The translations under genes and the position numbers were made by a program. From Nemertoderma westbladi (Eukaryota; Xenacoelomorpha; Nemertodermatida; Nemertodermatidae), in the NCBI GenBank assembly GCA_032718475.1, contig JAUCBJ010000505.1, positions 92,006 to 156,005 of the forward strand: 64,000 nucleotides of DNA. Reading direction: 5' to 3'. The notes below the pieces were generated by a model that was given only the letters and a program-made list of their open reading frames with translations, searched no databases and had not been told where the DNA came from. Positions 36,011 through 46,558 of this stretch are shown here, piece by piece (positions within the stretch are counted from its first letter, which is position 1; the number at the start of each line of letters is the position of its first letter).

Positions 36011-36250
36011 TCAATTGCTCCAAGGTCTGTCTGTAGCATTCCCGACACAAGAGTAGCAAAAAGAACAATGCTGGCAGGCTGGACAGCGTGGAAATGGTTT
36101 AGTTTCGCTGTCGGTTCTCCTTTTATCAATTTTTTGTTTGTGTATCGATAATGCAGAGGTTGTTGTGTATTTCTTATCGCATAAATTACATTCCACTACG
36201 TTTTTAATCGTCTCATTACTGCTCCCATGTAACTACCATGAGAAAAATAA
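36011..36250 (-). pseudogene. Possible zinc-finger fragment
   Basis: The minus-strand frame ending at 36011 begins MECNLCDKKYTTTSALSIHK. This matches the first half of a C2H2 finger (two Cys, aromatic, Leu, first His) but lacks the second His. A Cys-rich stretch, CPACQHCSFCYSC, follows. No flanking fingers or exon structure were found. It may be a relic of a gene or transposon, or chance. Confidence 0.25.
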
Positions 36251-36913
36251 GGCCCCTTTAAGGCTCTTTAAAGTATTGAATTAACAAAACCTGCTACTGT
36301 ATTAATAGTATTATGTACCGGTATTGGCATTGGCTATTATTACTGGTGCTTCAATTCTTAATAATTTGATTTGCTGTACTGTACCTTAACCTTCTGTTCC
36401 GCCTGACGCATGACTGCTTTCCTTTCGGTATATCTTGTATAATGAAACAGACAAGGCTGCAAAGGTAGGGTGATAATAATGAATACAGATCGAGATCCTG
36501 AGATATGGAATAATGGTAACCTGAACTTTTTCATGTTAACAATATTCCATTCCCATTGACTCTGTGTTAAACAGGATTAACGTGATTGGTTGCTGTTTAG
36601 TAGCAGCTTTCTCCAACCACATTACTTGTTTTATATATATATACAGTATATATATGTTTATTGACTTGCGACGAAACAAAATATTAGTTACGACAACACC
36701 AATACAAATTAATTCTCATTACAAAGTAATAATATACTGCAATACTAATAAGTATTTCAAACTAATTATTATATTTGTTGTCTCAAGTCCATGTAAATAA
36801 TCCACATGAATAGCACAATAAAAATAAATCAAATCTAACTACATATAAATCTAATTCGTACAAAATGTCCTTCAAATATCTAGCTATTAAAACCGGTTTA
36901 TTTAAATTCATAT
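36200..36913. other. AT-rich intergenic DNA
   Basis: No supported feature beyond short AT repeats such as the tatata run near 36630. Confidence 0.5.
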
Positions 36914-37163
36914 AACTTCGGATGCTACCTAATAAATATTGAACTTCGGATGCTACCTAATAAATATTGAACTTCGGATGCTACCTAATAAATATTGAAC
37001 TTCGGATGCTACCTAATAAATATTGAACTTCGGATGCTACCTAATAAATATTGAACTTCGGATGCTACCTAATAAATATTGAACTTCGGATGCTACCTAA
37101 TAAATATTGAACTTCGGATGCTACCTAATAAATATTGAACTTCGGATGCTACCTAATAAATAT
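36914..37163. repeat. 28-bp tandem repeat, nine copies
   Basis: The unit starts aacttcggatgctacc and repeats at 36914, 36942, 36970, 36998, 37026, 37054, 37082, 37110 and 37138. Copies appear identical, so amplification is recent or homogenised. No coding potential; each unit contains a taataaatatt segment. Confidence 0.97.
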
Positions 37164-37289
37164 ATGACACAGTAAGATATGTATTAAGACACAGTATTGG
37201 GGTACTTCTTCCTAACTGATTCAGTAAACGGACAATCACATATTACATGTTCTTCGGTTTGAATAATATGGTATACAAAATGGAATAAT

Positions 37290-39112
37290 GTGAACTGGAA
37301 AAGCCACGATCTAAGCACCGCCACCAGTGTCTACTGACCTACAGTGTACAGGCTGACAGGTACTGGTATCTATATAGGAAGAAGGTACAGAAGGCTCTAT
37401 ATAGGGCCGCTTGCATTCGAGAAAATAAAATTCTGTCCTCAGACAGTTCTGAGGGAATGTTCAAATATGTAAACTCAAAACGGAAAGTTAAATCTGGTAT
37501 ATCCGCTCTTAAGATAAATGGCAAAATTATTATCGATGATGTAACGAGAGCAAATATATTTTCTAGCATTTTTTCAGAAAATTTCACAAAAGATAATCAT
37601 ACAGTGCCTTCCTTTCCCAGAAGAGTTCCACATAATGTTAATAAATGTACTATTGATTTTTCTCCAGATGCTCTTTATTCTGTGCTTAGAAAACTAGATG
37701 GGAAATTGAGTAGAACTCCAGATGGAGTACCCAGTTATATTTTTTCGAAACTTCCAAGGTGCTTATCTATTCCATTATCAGTTATTTTTAATGTATCTTT
37801 CTGCACAAGTGCATTGCCTACAGTTTGGCGCACAGCCTTAATTATACCTTGTTTAAAAAAGATGATCATACTAATCCTTATAATTATTGACCGGTCTCTC
37901 TCACATGTGTCAGTTGTAAGATTATGGAGATTTGCATAAAAAATGAAATCTTAGATTATCTACGTGCAAATAATATTATAAGTAAGGCACAGCATGGTTT
38001 TGTAAAACGTCGTAGCACATGTACACAACTGTTAGAGTGCACCAATAATTGGTTCAAATTATTAGATGATCGTAAGGATGTAGATATAATATACGTTGAC
38101 TGTGCAAAGGCATTCGACTCTGTAGTTCATTCTAAGTTAATTTGTAAACTTTTAAGTTACGGTATTAGTGGTAATTTATTACTTTGGATCAGTGCTTTCT
38201 TATCAAATCGGACGCAAAGTGTGATTGTAGGTACATCTATTTCGGTTCAAACTAATGTCATATCTGGTACTGTGCAAGGAAGTGTTTTGGGGCCATTATT
38301 ATTTTTACTTTACGTAAACGAGTTACCAGAAATATTAGGCAGCAATTACGTTAGTTGTAAATTATTTGCTGACGATCTGAAATTCTACTGTAACTCTTCT
38401 ATGAGTCACCTATTGAGTCTAGCTCTTAAGGATCTGGAATACTGGACTCAGCAGTGGCAGATTAAAATAGCGGCTCATAAATGCTCTGTGCTTCATATCA
38501 GTACAGGTAGAATAGATTGTAATTACAGTAATGAATACCATCTATGTGGTTCTAAATTGAGATATGATACATCTTGTAGGGATCTGGGTATAACTATAAG
38601 TACCGGTAGTGATTTAAAGTTTAACTTATACTTTGGGAGCAGGTGAAGAAGGCGTATAAAATAGTTAATATGATATTCAGATGTTTTCATACTGGTAATT
38701 TAAACGCAATTCTTACTGCCCATAAGTCCTACGTGTGACCTATTCTAGAATACTGTACTCCGGTTTGCTCACCCTTTCACTTTTGTACAATTGATTTAAT
38801 TGAGCGTCTCCAACGGTACTTTACTCGTAGACTTTTTGCCCGCTGTAACTTAGGCCGTACAAGTTATCTAAACAGGCTGCGAATCTTAGAACTACAGCCT
38901 TTAGAAGTACGAAGACATATTTTTGATCTTACAATGACTTACAACATTCTACATCAACTTGTTGATCTACCGCAAGAAATTTTTTTACTTTTGCAAATAC
39001 GGTGCGGTGCAATAGAGGACATTCTTATAAACTTTTTAAACGTTTTACTAGATTAGAGATAACTAAGTATTCCTATTCAAACCGTGTAGTAAGTGTATGG
39101 AACGATCGATAT
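37290..39112 (+). mobile_element. 5'-truncated decayed LINE (jockey/CR1-like)
   Basis: The linker and RT N-terminus are in one frame (37457-37900; FKYVNSKRKVKSG, RTPDGVPSYIF). The palm follows after a frameshift near 37860-37925 (37924-38643; AQHGFVKRRSTC, IYVDCAKAFDSV, VQGSVLGPLLFLLYVNEL, LFADDLKFY). The C-terminal part after a second shift near 38643 contains a stop at about 38737-38739 (ILEYCTPVC region). No endonuclease is visible. It is inactive. Confidence 0.85.
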
Positions 39113-39262
39113 TGACCTCTTCCCATGCCCGTTGTGGGGTCTGGAGTGATGATATATGGTCTTTTGTTGTTTTCTTTGTAAAGAGTTGGCATTCGGGGCA
39201 AGAGCTTATTATTTTAGAAACAAGTTGATTTAGGTTTGGTATCCAAAAGTATTTAATTAATA
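39113..39262 (-). pseudogene. Gypsy integrase fragment
   Basis: The minus-strand frame reads YFWIPNLNQLV, then CPECQ, then WEEVNID. These match the second half of the HHCC zinc domain (C-x2-C) and the first motif of a gypsy integrase core. Only about 50 residues remain. It abuts the end of the LINE on one side and a simple repeat on the other. Confidence 0.6.
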
Positions 39263-39560
39263 ATACATAATTTAAGGTACGTAATACGATACTAAACAAT
39301 GTAATACAGCACAAAACTTTACAATACAATACTAAGCAATATAATACAGTACAAAACTTTACAATACAACACTAAACACTATAATATGATACAGTACTTT
39401 ACAATAGAACACGTAACAATACAATACAATGCTTCACAGTACAATACCAGATAATACAATACTTTACTATACAATACACTACAATACGATACATTGCAAT
39501 ACGATACAGTAAAATACAGGCAATACAATACAATAAATACGTTACTATTCTGTACAGTAC
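39263..39560. repeat. Acaata-rich simple repeat
   Basis: This low-complexity tract of caatacaata-like text, with degenerate period around 5-10 bp, has no gene. Confidence 0.7.
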
Positions 39561-39632
39561 AAATCGGTTTGAGACAATACACTACGATAGGCTAAAAACA
39601 AGGTTGTAAGGTCTGTATTGTCTGTGAGGCCT

Positions 39633-40410
39633 CTAAAGCACCCCATCTACTGAGGGGGGGAAGGTTGGGGATCTGCGCAGCCACATGGAGGAGTTCCCAC
39701 GCCACAGGATAACGGATAGCCTCTGGAAAAGGTGTCGGATTGAGTCACCAGTGGGTGTACCACGTCTCAGGCCCTGGAGTCTGGCAATTTCCCGAATGGT
39801 AGAGGAAGAGTGGGGATCCCAACCGCCTAGTGCCTCAACGACCAAGGGTGTAAAACCGACGCCGGAGCTCCTGCACTCATCTGCGTGGGCTGCTAGCTTT
39901 CGATTTCTGGCTATGGATTGGGCATAGCCAGGGTCTGTGGCAGCACCGTTGAGGGTTAAGGCCTGCAGGGGGGAGATGACCGTGACATCCAAGGCCATTG
40001 GCTGACTGCGATGCCAGTTGGGGAGAAAAATATCGGCTGGACGACTGCGAGACCCAGGAATGAGGCCGGGGACTTCACTTCGAGGCGCAAGAGCAGCAGA
40101 TTGTGCAGCTAAGAAAATTGCGCCCCGAAGAGAGTCATGACGAGCAATCCTGTCCCCATCTCCACCGCAGCCGACCTGATGATCCCCATACGGGTCTGCT
40201 GGGGAAGAGCATACGGGACAAGGGTAGGTGGAGGAGCTCATACGGATGCCAAGCCAGTAGCAACTTGAGTGGCGATACTCGGCGTCAAGGAAATGTAGCC
40301 CTAGGCTTTCTGAAGGGATTGTATGTAGCCAATCTCCTGCATGTGGCAGGGAGGAGGAGTTGGCAAGCGCCTTAGACCTGTGGTCAGGGGCATTAGAGAT
40401 TAGGTCATAT
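39633..40410 (-). pseudogene. C-terminal fragment of a restriction-like-endonuclease LINE
   Basis: The minus-strand frame is open from 40410 down to 39633. After a Trp/Leu-rich segment (GDWLHTIPS, RYWLG-like YWLGIRM) there is a CCHC knuckle, CPVCSSPADPYGDHQVGC. It is followed by RPADIFLPNW and, about ten residues on, LDVTVIS. That order (zinc knuckle, then a PD-(D/E)xK-type nuclease with PxD and D/E in a beta strand) is the C-terminus of R2-like, early-branching non-LTR elements such as NeSL or Utopia. The RT is missing. The junction with gypsy sequence is sharp at 40410/40411. The family is inferred from motif order. Confidence 0.55.
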
Positions 40411-40460
40411 CCAAAAGTGACTTCGTACTCTGTGCTTTAGGTTGCTCTCACCTGGATGAC
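40411..40460 (-). pseudogene. Gypsy pol remnant (other side of the insertion)
   Basis: These 50 bases continue the gypsy integrase zinc domain broken at 47107. Removing the LTR element and one copy of the atgac duplication rejoins the frame across the second His of the HHCC motif. The gypsy copy then ends at the junction with the RLE fragment. Confidence 0.75.
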
Positions 40461-41011
40461 TGTTAGCTTATCCAATTCCGCTAACATGAACCCACAAAGT
40501 AAGCCGTTGAGCAATATTGGGAGCACGAGGTTGATTACCAATCAACCTCGTGTCACCCCAGTAAACGGGGACAATAGGCCCCAAAGGAGACACACACAAT
40601 AAGGGTCAGGGGCCAAACCCCTAACAGAGAGAGAACAACAGGGGCAACGGGAAACACACCAGGGAAGGTGAAAGGGCGAGAAGTGGGATATTAGCCAATG
40701 GGGGGACAGCATCGACTAGGTACAGTAATATGGCCAACTGTGCAGTACATATATTACCTGTTGGTGCTTCCCTATTCAGTCTAGTTTACTCAGTCAGATC
40801 AGTAGGGTGGAACGGTGACTTCTGTCACCGTCCGCTACCGCCATCATACTTATCTACCGGTAACCGTGTCATACTATACTGTGCTATATCAGACTATATT
40901 ATACCTTTATACATATTACCGAACATCAGAACTCTTTTACCTTTCACACACGGCGGGGACGCGTGGATAGAAAACCCAACGGATAAACCGGGATCCGTAG
41001 ATCCCGTCACA
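40461..41011 (+). repeat. 5' LTR of the gag-only element
   Basis: The LTR is 551 bp, beginning tgttagc and ending gtcaca. It contains a perfect 13-bp hairpin with a 3-base loop at 40524-40552. Small differences from the 3' LTR cluster near its right third (tatactgtgct against tatgctat). Confidence 0.93.
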
Positions 41012-41176
41012 GTGACAGAATTAGATCCACCCAGCTGCCCTGACAGTGACAGAATCTAGATCCGCCCAGCTGCCCTGACAGTGATAGAATCCTAGCAGCT
41101 GCCCTAACAGTCTGACAGTGATAGAACTAGATCCAACCAACTGACAGACTGTGGCTGCCAGCCACCAAAGACAAAG
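41012..41176 (+). repeat. Leader with four diverged ~35-bp repeats
   Basis: The leader repeats agtga(c/t)agaa followed by tagatcc and (ccagctgccctgac) about four times. No canonical TGG-starting primer-binding site was recognised. It precedes the gag-like ATG at 41177. Confidence 0.6.
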
Positions 41177-44047
41177 ATGAGTCGAGAGAAAGGAACGACA
41201 CCGCCGCGGACCCCGGACGACGATCTAACGATCCGCGAGGCCACGGCGAGACGATACGAACCCACGACGCCGGTCGATGCTACGCCGACCACGTCGACGC
41301 ACGTTGACTCCACGTCGATAACGAGCGACCCGGCGAACCAAGATGTGGGGGGTCGTCTACAAAGAGAAATCGAGTCGGGAGGAGAAGAGGAAGACGAGTC
41401 GACGCGGAGCGAGGGTCGACGTACCGATGTCACCGGTCAGCCACAGGCCGAGGACGACGGACGGTCCACCGGAACGGCGACGGTGGGGCCGTCGGTACGA
41501 CGTCGGACCCGGAGAGATGGAGGAGAGGTCGGCGACGAGGACGTCGGGGTTTCTGATCGACTTCGAAGGGCCTACCTCGCGACCCGGGAGCAACTGAGAG
41601 AGGCCAAAGGAGGGGCGAAGATAGACGAGGTGAGACTGAGGAAACGACTAGGTGAGTCGAATAGACACTTTGATTACCTAATGCGTTTTGGGCAGAGAGA
41701 ACTAGCCGAGGAGAGAGCAAAAGGGGTTGCCAGCGAACTGTTTGAACTATGGGAATGTGGGGGTATGGAACCTAGCGTAGTGTACGTAGGGCCATACTTA
41801 GTCGATGCCCGGGGAGTAAAATTAGTGGGTTGGAAGAGACCTGAGGAGGGCGAATCCGAGGTTAACTCCGAGGATTCGGTCTCGTCGGTTGGAGGAAGTT
41901 CCGGGAGGCGGGGGAAAGTTAGTAGGACGGAGGGGCGGCGGGAGTCCGTCGCAACCGATAAGTCTGCTACATCCTCCGTAAAAGAAAGAAGGGTGCGGGA
42001 GATGAATCTGGAGTGTAGATTGGAAATGGTGGCGAATGAGCAGGATGGGTTAGAGAGACAATTGAGAGAGGAAACCGCATTCTCAGAGGAGTTAGGAGAG
42101 TCGGAAAGGGAGTATAGAGAGAAAGCCGAGGAGTCTAGAGAGAGAGCCAAGGAGTGTAGAGAGCGAGAGATGGGAGTAGAGAACGAGCCGGCGAGGCGGC
42201 TTGAGATGGTTGCGAGAGTGTCAGAGTCGGCCGAGCAGGATATGCGACAGAGAGGGATAGAGTGTAAGCGCAGGCGGGATGATTTGCATGCCCTACTAAG
42301 GGGGATTATGCAACATCAAGCCAAACTGAATCAGCGCCGACTAGAACTGGCGCGGTTGGAACTGTCAGAGAGTGAGCCCCCACTTACAGGCACCGGGCGA
42401 GAGAACCAGAACTGCTGTAGCCGTACGGGCGGGGGGGGGGGGGGTAGTAATAGTACGTTAGAAGTAATTAATGTTAATAGTACCGTAGTAGATAACCCTA
42501 ATCCCTTTATTGCAGCAAATAATATTTTACCTGGTAGTAGTAATTTAAATTTAAATTCAAATAATAACATTAGTTCAAATATTCAGAATAATTCAAATAA
42601 TACGAATAATAATTTAAATTTTGAAAATTCAAATAATTCTAATTTAAATAATTTAAATCTCGTTTCAAATTCTAACAATTTAATTGATTTAACAAATAGT
42701 ATTGGGAATGGTGCTATTAATATGAGCGTGTCGGACGTACATAACCCGGCAGACGGTGGCCTGGTAGGCCACGTAGTTAGTAGGCAGGAAGTGGCAGGGT
42801 TGAGCCAACCCGACGGCGGCCTGGTAGGCCACGTAGTTGGTAGGCAGGAGGCAGCGGGGTTGAGCCAACCCGAGGTGGGCCTGATGGGCCACGCAGTAGT
42901 AGAGAGAGAGGCGGGGGTGAATAGACCCAGCCGTAGTAAAGACAGTGCGTCGACTAGAGAGGGGTGTAGAGACGAAGTAAGAGATAGTGAAGTTAGATGT
43001 GGCGGGTGGGGGGGGGCTACGGGCGCCCCACCAAATAAGATTAGTGGCGAGAGAGGGGGGGCAGAGAATGCCCCACAAGAGGGATGTAGAAGTGTAGTAA
43101 GAGGTAGTGAAGTTAGAAGTGGCGGGTGGGGGGGGGCTACGGGCACCCCACCGCGAGAGATTAGTAGAGAGAGAGGGGGGGCAGAGAGTGTCCCACAGCC
43201 GTCAGCGGATAATGCGCGGGCCGAATCAGGTAAACCGCAACACCCGGCGACGGAGAGTAATGGGGGGGTTGCGAGTACCCCCAGCGGCGTGCGATCGAGC
43301 AGAGAGAGGCAGGTTGACGTCGCGAGAGGGCAGACGAAGCGTCGAGCCCGATCAGAAGAAGAGAGAAGAAGAACAATGGAGTTTAACCGGGAGGTCGACG
43401 AGAGATCTCACGAGCCGGAATACTGCACTGAAAAGAGAAGAAGAGGAGATAGTAGAAAAGGTGTCGCCACGAACGATAGGAGTGTGAGGACGGATAGCGG
43501 ACCGTCGATAATAGAGATGGAGTTAGGAAGTCGGTGGGGTCGAACTTCGGGAGATTGCCGTCGCCCCGGAGAAACGCACCGCATGCCAGGAGGGGGGTAC
43601 AGGACGTACCAATACAAAGTTGAGAACAGGAATGGGGATCGAAGAGAAGCTTCCCGGCGGGATATAGCTGCCGATCGAGGGTGCGGTAGTCGCGGGGAAA
43701 TTCGAGATTCGCGAAGAGTAAACTTCGGTTCGGAAGGGCACATGCAGACTGCAGGACATACTGTAGGCCTTACTGCACATACTATTATAGGCCATGCTGG
43801 GAGAGATAGAGTAGGCGATAGGGTAGCGCGAACGACGGGATTAGACCCGGAAGTCGCGGAGTACATACCGGTAGGTAGGCGAGAGGTAGGTAGGCCTATA
43901 TCGGTACAGCAGCATGACTATAATACACAGGGACATAACATATATCCAGGGGAGGGGAGAGTTATGGGAGATAGACGTATGGGCCCCAATATATTAACAT
44001 CAACCCCAGTACCAAACATACCGGCCGGGGGGGGGGGGACAGGGTGA
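41177..44047 (+). CDS. Gag-like protein of the LTR element (956 aa)
   Basis: I infer a structural Gag from its position after the LTR and the CCHC knuckle that follows. The sequence gives: an acidic/Thr-rich N-terminus (1-130); a helix-rich segment with REQLREAKGGAK and a short Tyr/Val-rich part (about 130-230); and an Arg/Glu coiled coil (about 275-400). Next come a poly-Gly stretch and an Asn-rich, Ser/Leu-containing stretch (about 420-515). Three Gly-His repeats of the GGLVGHVV type (about 520-575), two GGWGGATG repeats (about 595-675) and an Arg-rich tail finish the frame. It ends at a TGA just after a run of 12 G (44027-44038). A one-base shift there opens the frame into the knuckle region. 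No homologue is recognised. Confidence 0.7.
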   Translation: MSREKGTTPPRTPDDDLTIREATARRYEPTTPVDATPTTSTHVDSTSITSDPANQDVGGRLQREIESGGEEEDESTRSEGRRTDVTGQPQAEDDGRSTGTATVGPSVRRRTRRDGGEVGDEDVGVSDRLRRAYLATREQLREAKGGAKIDEVRLRKRLGESNRHFDYLMRFGQRELAEERAKGVASELFELWECGGMEPSVVYVGPYLVDARGVKLVGWKRPEEGESEVNSEDSVSSVGGSSGRRGKVSRTEGRRESVATDKSATSSVKERRVREMNLECRLEMVANEQDGLERQLREETAFSEELGESEREYREKAEESRERAKECREREMGVENEPARRLEMVARVSESAEQDMRQRGIECKRRRDDLHALLRGIMQHQAKLNQRRLELARLELSESEPPLTGTGRENQNCCSRTGGGGGGSNSTLEVINVNSTVVDNPNPFIAANNILPGSSNLNLNSNNNISSNIQNNSNNTNNNLNFENSNNSNLNNLNLVSNSNNLIDLTNSIGNGAINMSVSDVHNPADGGLVGHVVSRQEVAGLSQPDGGLVGHVVGRQEAAGLSQPEVGLMGHAVVEREAGVNRPSRSKDSASTREGCRDEVRDSEVRCGGWGGATGAPPNKISGERGGAENAPQEGCRSVVRGSEVRSGGWGGATGTPPREISRERGGAESVPQPSADNARAESGKPQHPATESNGGVASTPSGVRSSRERQVDVARGQTKRRARSEEERRRTMEFNREVDERSHEPEYCTEKRRRGDSRKGVATNDRSVRTDSGPSIIEMELGSRWGRTSGDCRRPGETHRMPGGGYRTYQYKVENRNGDRREASRRDIAADRGCGSRGEIRDSRRVNFGSEGHMQTAGHTVGLTAHTIIGHAGRDRVGDRVARTTGLDPEVAEYIPVGRREVGRPISVQQHDYNTQGHNIYPGEGRVMGDRRMGPNILTSTPVPNIPAGGGGTG

Positions 44048-44897
44048 CATTCCCCCATCACAATATCGACAATATACCCCGATAGGAGCAAGAACATCGA
44101 ACTCCCTGGACGAGAACAGGTCGTGCGGACAGTCACTACCACACGCGGCCGTACAGGGGACTGCTAGTCCACAGTTAGCTGGTAGCAGGGCCACACCGTG
44201 GCAGGGACAGAAAGAAAATAACATCATAAATAAATACAATCCCAATATACCCAGTAGGCCGAGTCTAGACAATCGAAACATTAAATCGGTACATATAAAC
44301 CTAAGCGCGATACGTGAAGGACTATACAGGAAATGCTATAATCCAGGATTCCAATGTCAATTACATCGGGACGGAACCCATAAGACCAGGAGTTGCAAGT
44401 ACTGGCAAGCGTTGCCCAAACGAGATCGTGTAGCCTACACAGACGCAAACGGACTATGTCATCGATGTGTGGTAAAAGGACACAGATCCGGAGAGTGTTG
44501 GAAAGGGAGAGGATGTGAAAGGACTAGACCAGGGGCAGAGAAGCCCATGAGCAAACATAAAGGAGTCGGGAAAGTAGAAGGAGGCGTGTTGCATACACAC
44601 GCAGGACTGACACAGTGCGAGGGGGCATTACATGGGCAGACACCGCGTATACCGAGGGACGAGCGGGGGTCGTCGAGGGCTTTAATGCCAGCGCACATAC
44701 GAAGGGGGAGGCCAGCAAAGGTAGCACCGAAGAGAGTGTGGCGAAGAGTTAGAGGACGTATAGGTGGGCAGCAGGAGAGTGCCTACTGGAAGAAGGGGCA
44801 CCTGAGAGTTTTTAGTCGTCCAAAGTTTTGGACTGAGGGGGGTGGGAATGAGGGCGAGACGCCCTTCCCACGCACAAAATATAAAATAATTATTTAA
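44043..44897 (+). CDS. Continuation frame with CCHC zinc knuckle
   Basis: The frame is open from the G run through 44897, about 285 codons, although the first in-frame ATG is at 44412. It contains a Cys/His cluster (about 44325-44405) and a CCHC knuckle, CHRCVVKGHRSGEC (44457-44498), the classic C-x2-C-x4-H-x4-C of Gag nucleocapsid. The tail is basic. It overlaps the previous frame at the G12 tract, so the two are probably one protein split by a single-base length change or expressed by slippage. A knuckle indicates RNA packaging. Confidence 0.65.
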   Translation, partial: GDIPPSQYRQYTPIGARTSNSLDENRSCGQSLPHAAVQGTASPQLAGSRATPWQGQKENNIINKYNPNIPSRPSLDNRNIKSVHINLSAIREGLYRKCYNPGFQCQLHRDGTHKTRSCKYWQALPKRDRVAYTDANGLCHRCVVKGHRSGECWKGRGCERTRPGAEKPMSKHKGVGKVEGGVLHTHAGLTQCEGALHGQTPRIPRDERGSSRALMPAHIRRGRPAKVAPKRVWRRVRGRIGGQQESAYWKKGHLRVFSRPKFWTEGGGNEGETPFPRTKYKIII

Positions 44898-46558
44898 TTA
44901 AAATAAGCCATAATTAAATAATAGAGTAGGTAGAAGTTAGGTAGTAAGAGTTAGTTAGTTAGTTAGTTTGTTAAAGGGTGGTACGTAGTACCGTTAGAGA
45001 GTAAGAGTTAGAGGGTACGTAGTACCGTTAGAGAGTAAGAGTTAGAGGGTACGCAGTACCGTTAGAGAGTAGGAGTTAAGGGGTACGTAGTCCCGTTAGA
45101 GAGTTAGTAAGAGTAAGAGGGTACGTAGTACCGCTAGAGCTAGAGTAGTAAGAGGGTACGTTGTACCGCTAGCTAGTAGAGAGAGCTAGAGTAGTAAGAG
45201 GGTACGTAGTACCGCTAGTTAGGGGTGTTAGTAGAGCAGTAGAGGGTTGTGGGCACCATAAGCGCCACGTAGATGGAAGTAGCAGTAGAGGGTCGTGGGC
45301 ACCGCAAGCGCCACGTAGTTAGAATTATTAGGGAATGCGTTGAACTTAGTGGGGCACGGGCGTGATGACGTGTTTGATGTAAGAGCAGGGTATGTTAATT
45401 AGGGTGGGTGCCGGGCACAAGAGGTGCCGGGCACAAAAGGAGTTAGTAGAGTTAGAAGGTGCCGGGCACAAGAGGTGCCGGGCACAAAAAGAGTTAGTAG
45501 AGTTAGAAGGTGCCGGGCACAAGAGGTGCCGGGCACAAAAAGAGTTAGTAAGAGTTAGTAGAGAGTTAGTAGAGTTAGTAAGAGTTAGTAGTAGTTCACA
45601 TGATTAACGTACCCACTCTGCCGGCATTCAGAGCGTCACGTGTAGGCGAGTAGACGTAAAGGGAGTAGATGCAAAGGAGGTAAGTTAGAGATAGAGTAGA
45701 GTAGCAGAGAGGGCACATAGGGTGCCAGGTAGTAAAGTTAGAGATAGAGTAGAGTAGTAGAGAGGGCACATAGGGTGCCAGGTAGTAGAGTTAGAGTGTT
45801 AGAGGTAGTAGAGAGGGTACATAGGGTACCAGTGAGTAGAAGAGTAGAGACGGGCACGTAGGGTGCCAGGTAGTAAAGTTAGAGAGTTAGAGGTAGTAGA
45901 GTAGAGCAGAGAGGGCACATAGGGTGCCAGGTAGTAGAGTTAGAGAGTTGGTAGACTCAAAGGAGTCAAGTAGAGTTAGTAGAAGTAGAGAGCTAGTAGG
46001 AGTTAGTTAGACTTAGTAGTTCTAGTTAGAGTTAGTAGAAAGTTAGAGGCTTTAGTTAGAGCCAGAAGTAGTGAGAGTTAGCGGAGAGTAGAGTTAGTAG
46101 TTAGTAGAGTTAGATAGTTAGAGTTAGTAAGCAGTAGGTAGATGGTATGATAGCACAGGGGTAGCATTAGAGATTAGGGCCTTAGGGAGGGCAAGAGAGA
46201 TAGCGAGAGGTGGTATGGAGATAGTGTGGAGAGAGTGTGGGCGCAATTCAAGTGGGGGGGGGGGGAGAATAGAGGCTGAGTGAGGGATGGGAGGTCCGAG
46301 GGTTGAGAGAGAGGAGAGGGAGTAGAGTCAGGGCGAAAGTGTTGGGGAAACAAAAGTTGTGTGAGAGAAGCGCACGATCGGCCCGACACGAAACGCCAGA
46401 GGGTAGCAATATCATACCCATAGGGAGCGGCCCGGAAAGCCGGCTCCGAAAGAAAATAACCCACCCCACACCCGATACTAGATCGGGATCCAGCGGAATT
46501 GTAGCGCACTTTTTTGGTGGATGCTATCTTCTCACCGGGAAGATAGCATGGGGGGGAG
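44898..46558 (+). repeat. Hairpin-rich tandem repeats of the LTR element
   Basis: This 1.6-kb non-coding region is rich in gttag and gtaga text. It contains six exact hairpins GGTAC-n3-GTACC (44980-45213) plus one degenerate (45081-45094). A double gtgccgggcac motif repeats three times (45410-45540). Five hairpins, GGCAC-n5-GTGCC or GGTAC-n5-GTACC, lie at 45712-45726, 45765-45779, 45816-45830, 45853-45867 and 45914-45928. A long hairpin at 46521-46549 touches the polypurine tract. G-rich DNA follows 46250. The only open frame, 45392-45607, is the repeat itself. Confidence 0.8.

Noticed and set aside
36011-36196. A C2H2 zinc-finger gene
   Set aside because: Only half a finger is present, the second histidine is missing, and no neighbouring fingers or exons are seen. 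Kept only as a low-confidence fragment.
36914-37163. CRISPR array
   Set aside because: Copies are contiguous 28-bp units without unique spacers, in a eukaryotic genome.
41674-44281. Several minus-strand open frames opposite the gag-like ORF
   Set aside because: They are shadows of a compositionally biased plus-strand ORF; none has recognisable motifs.
44898-46558. Hidden pol gene of the LTR element
   Set aside because: The region is tandem non-coding repeats with stops in every frame; no RT or integrase motif was found.
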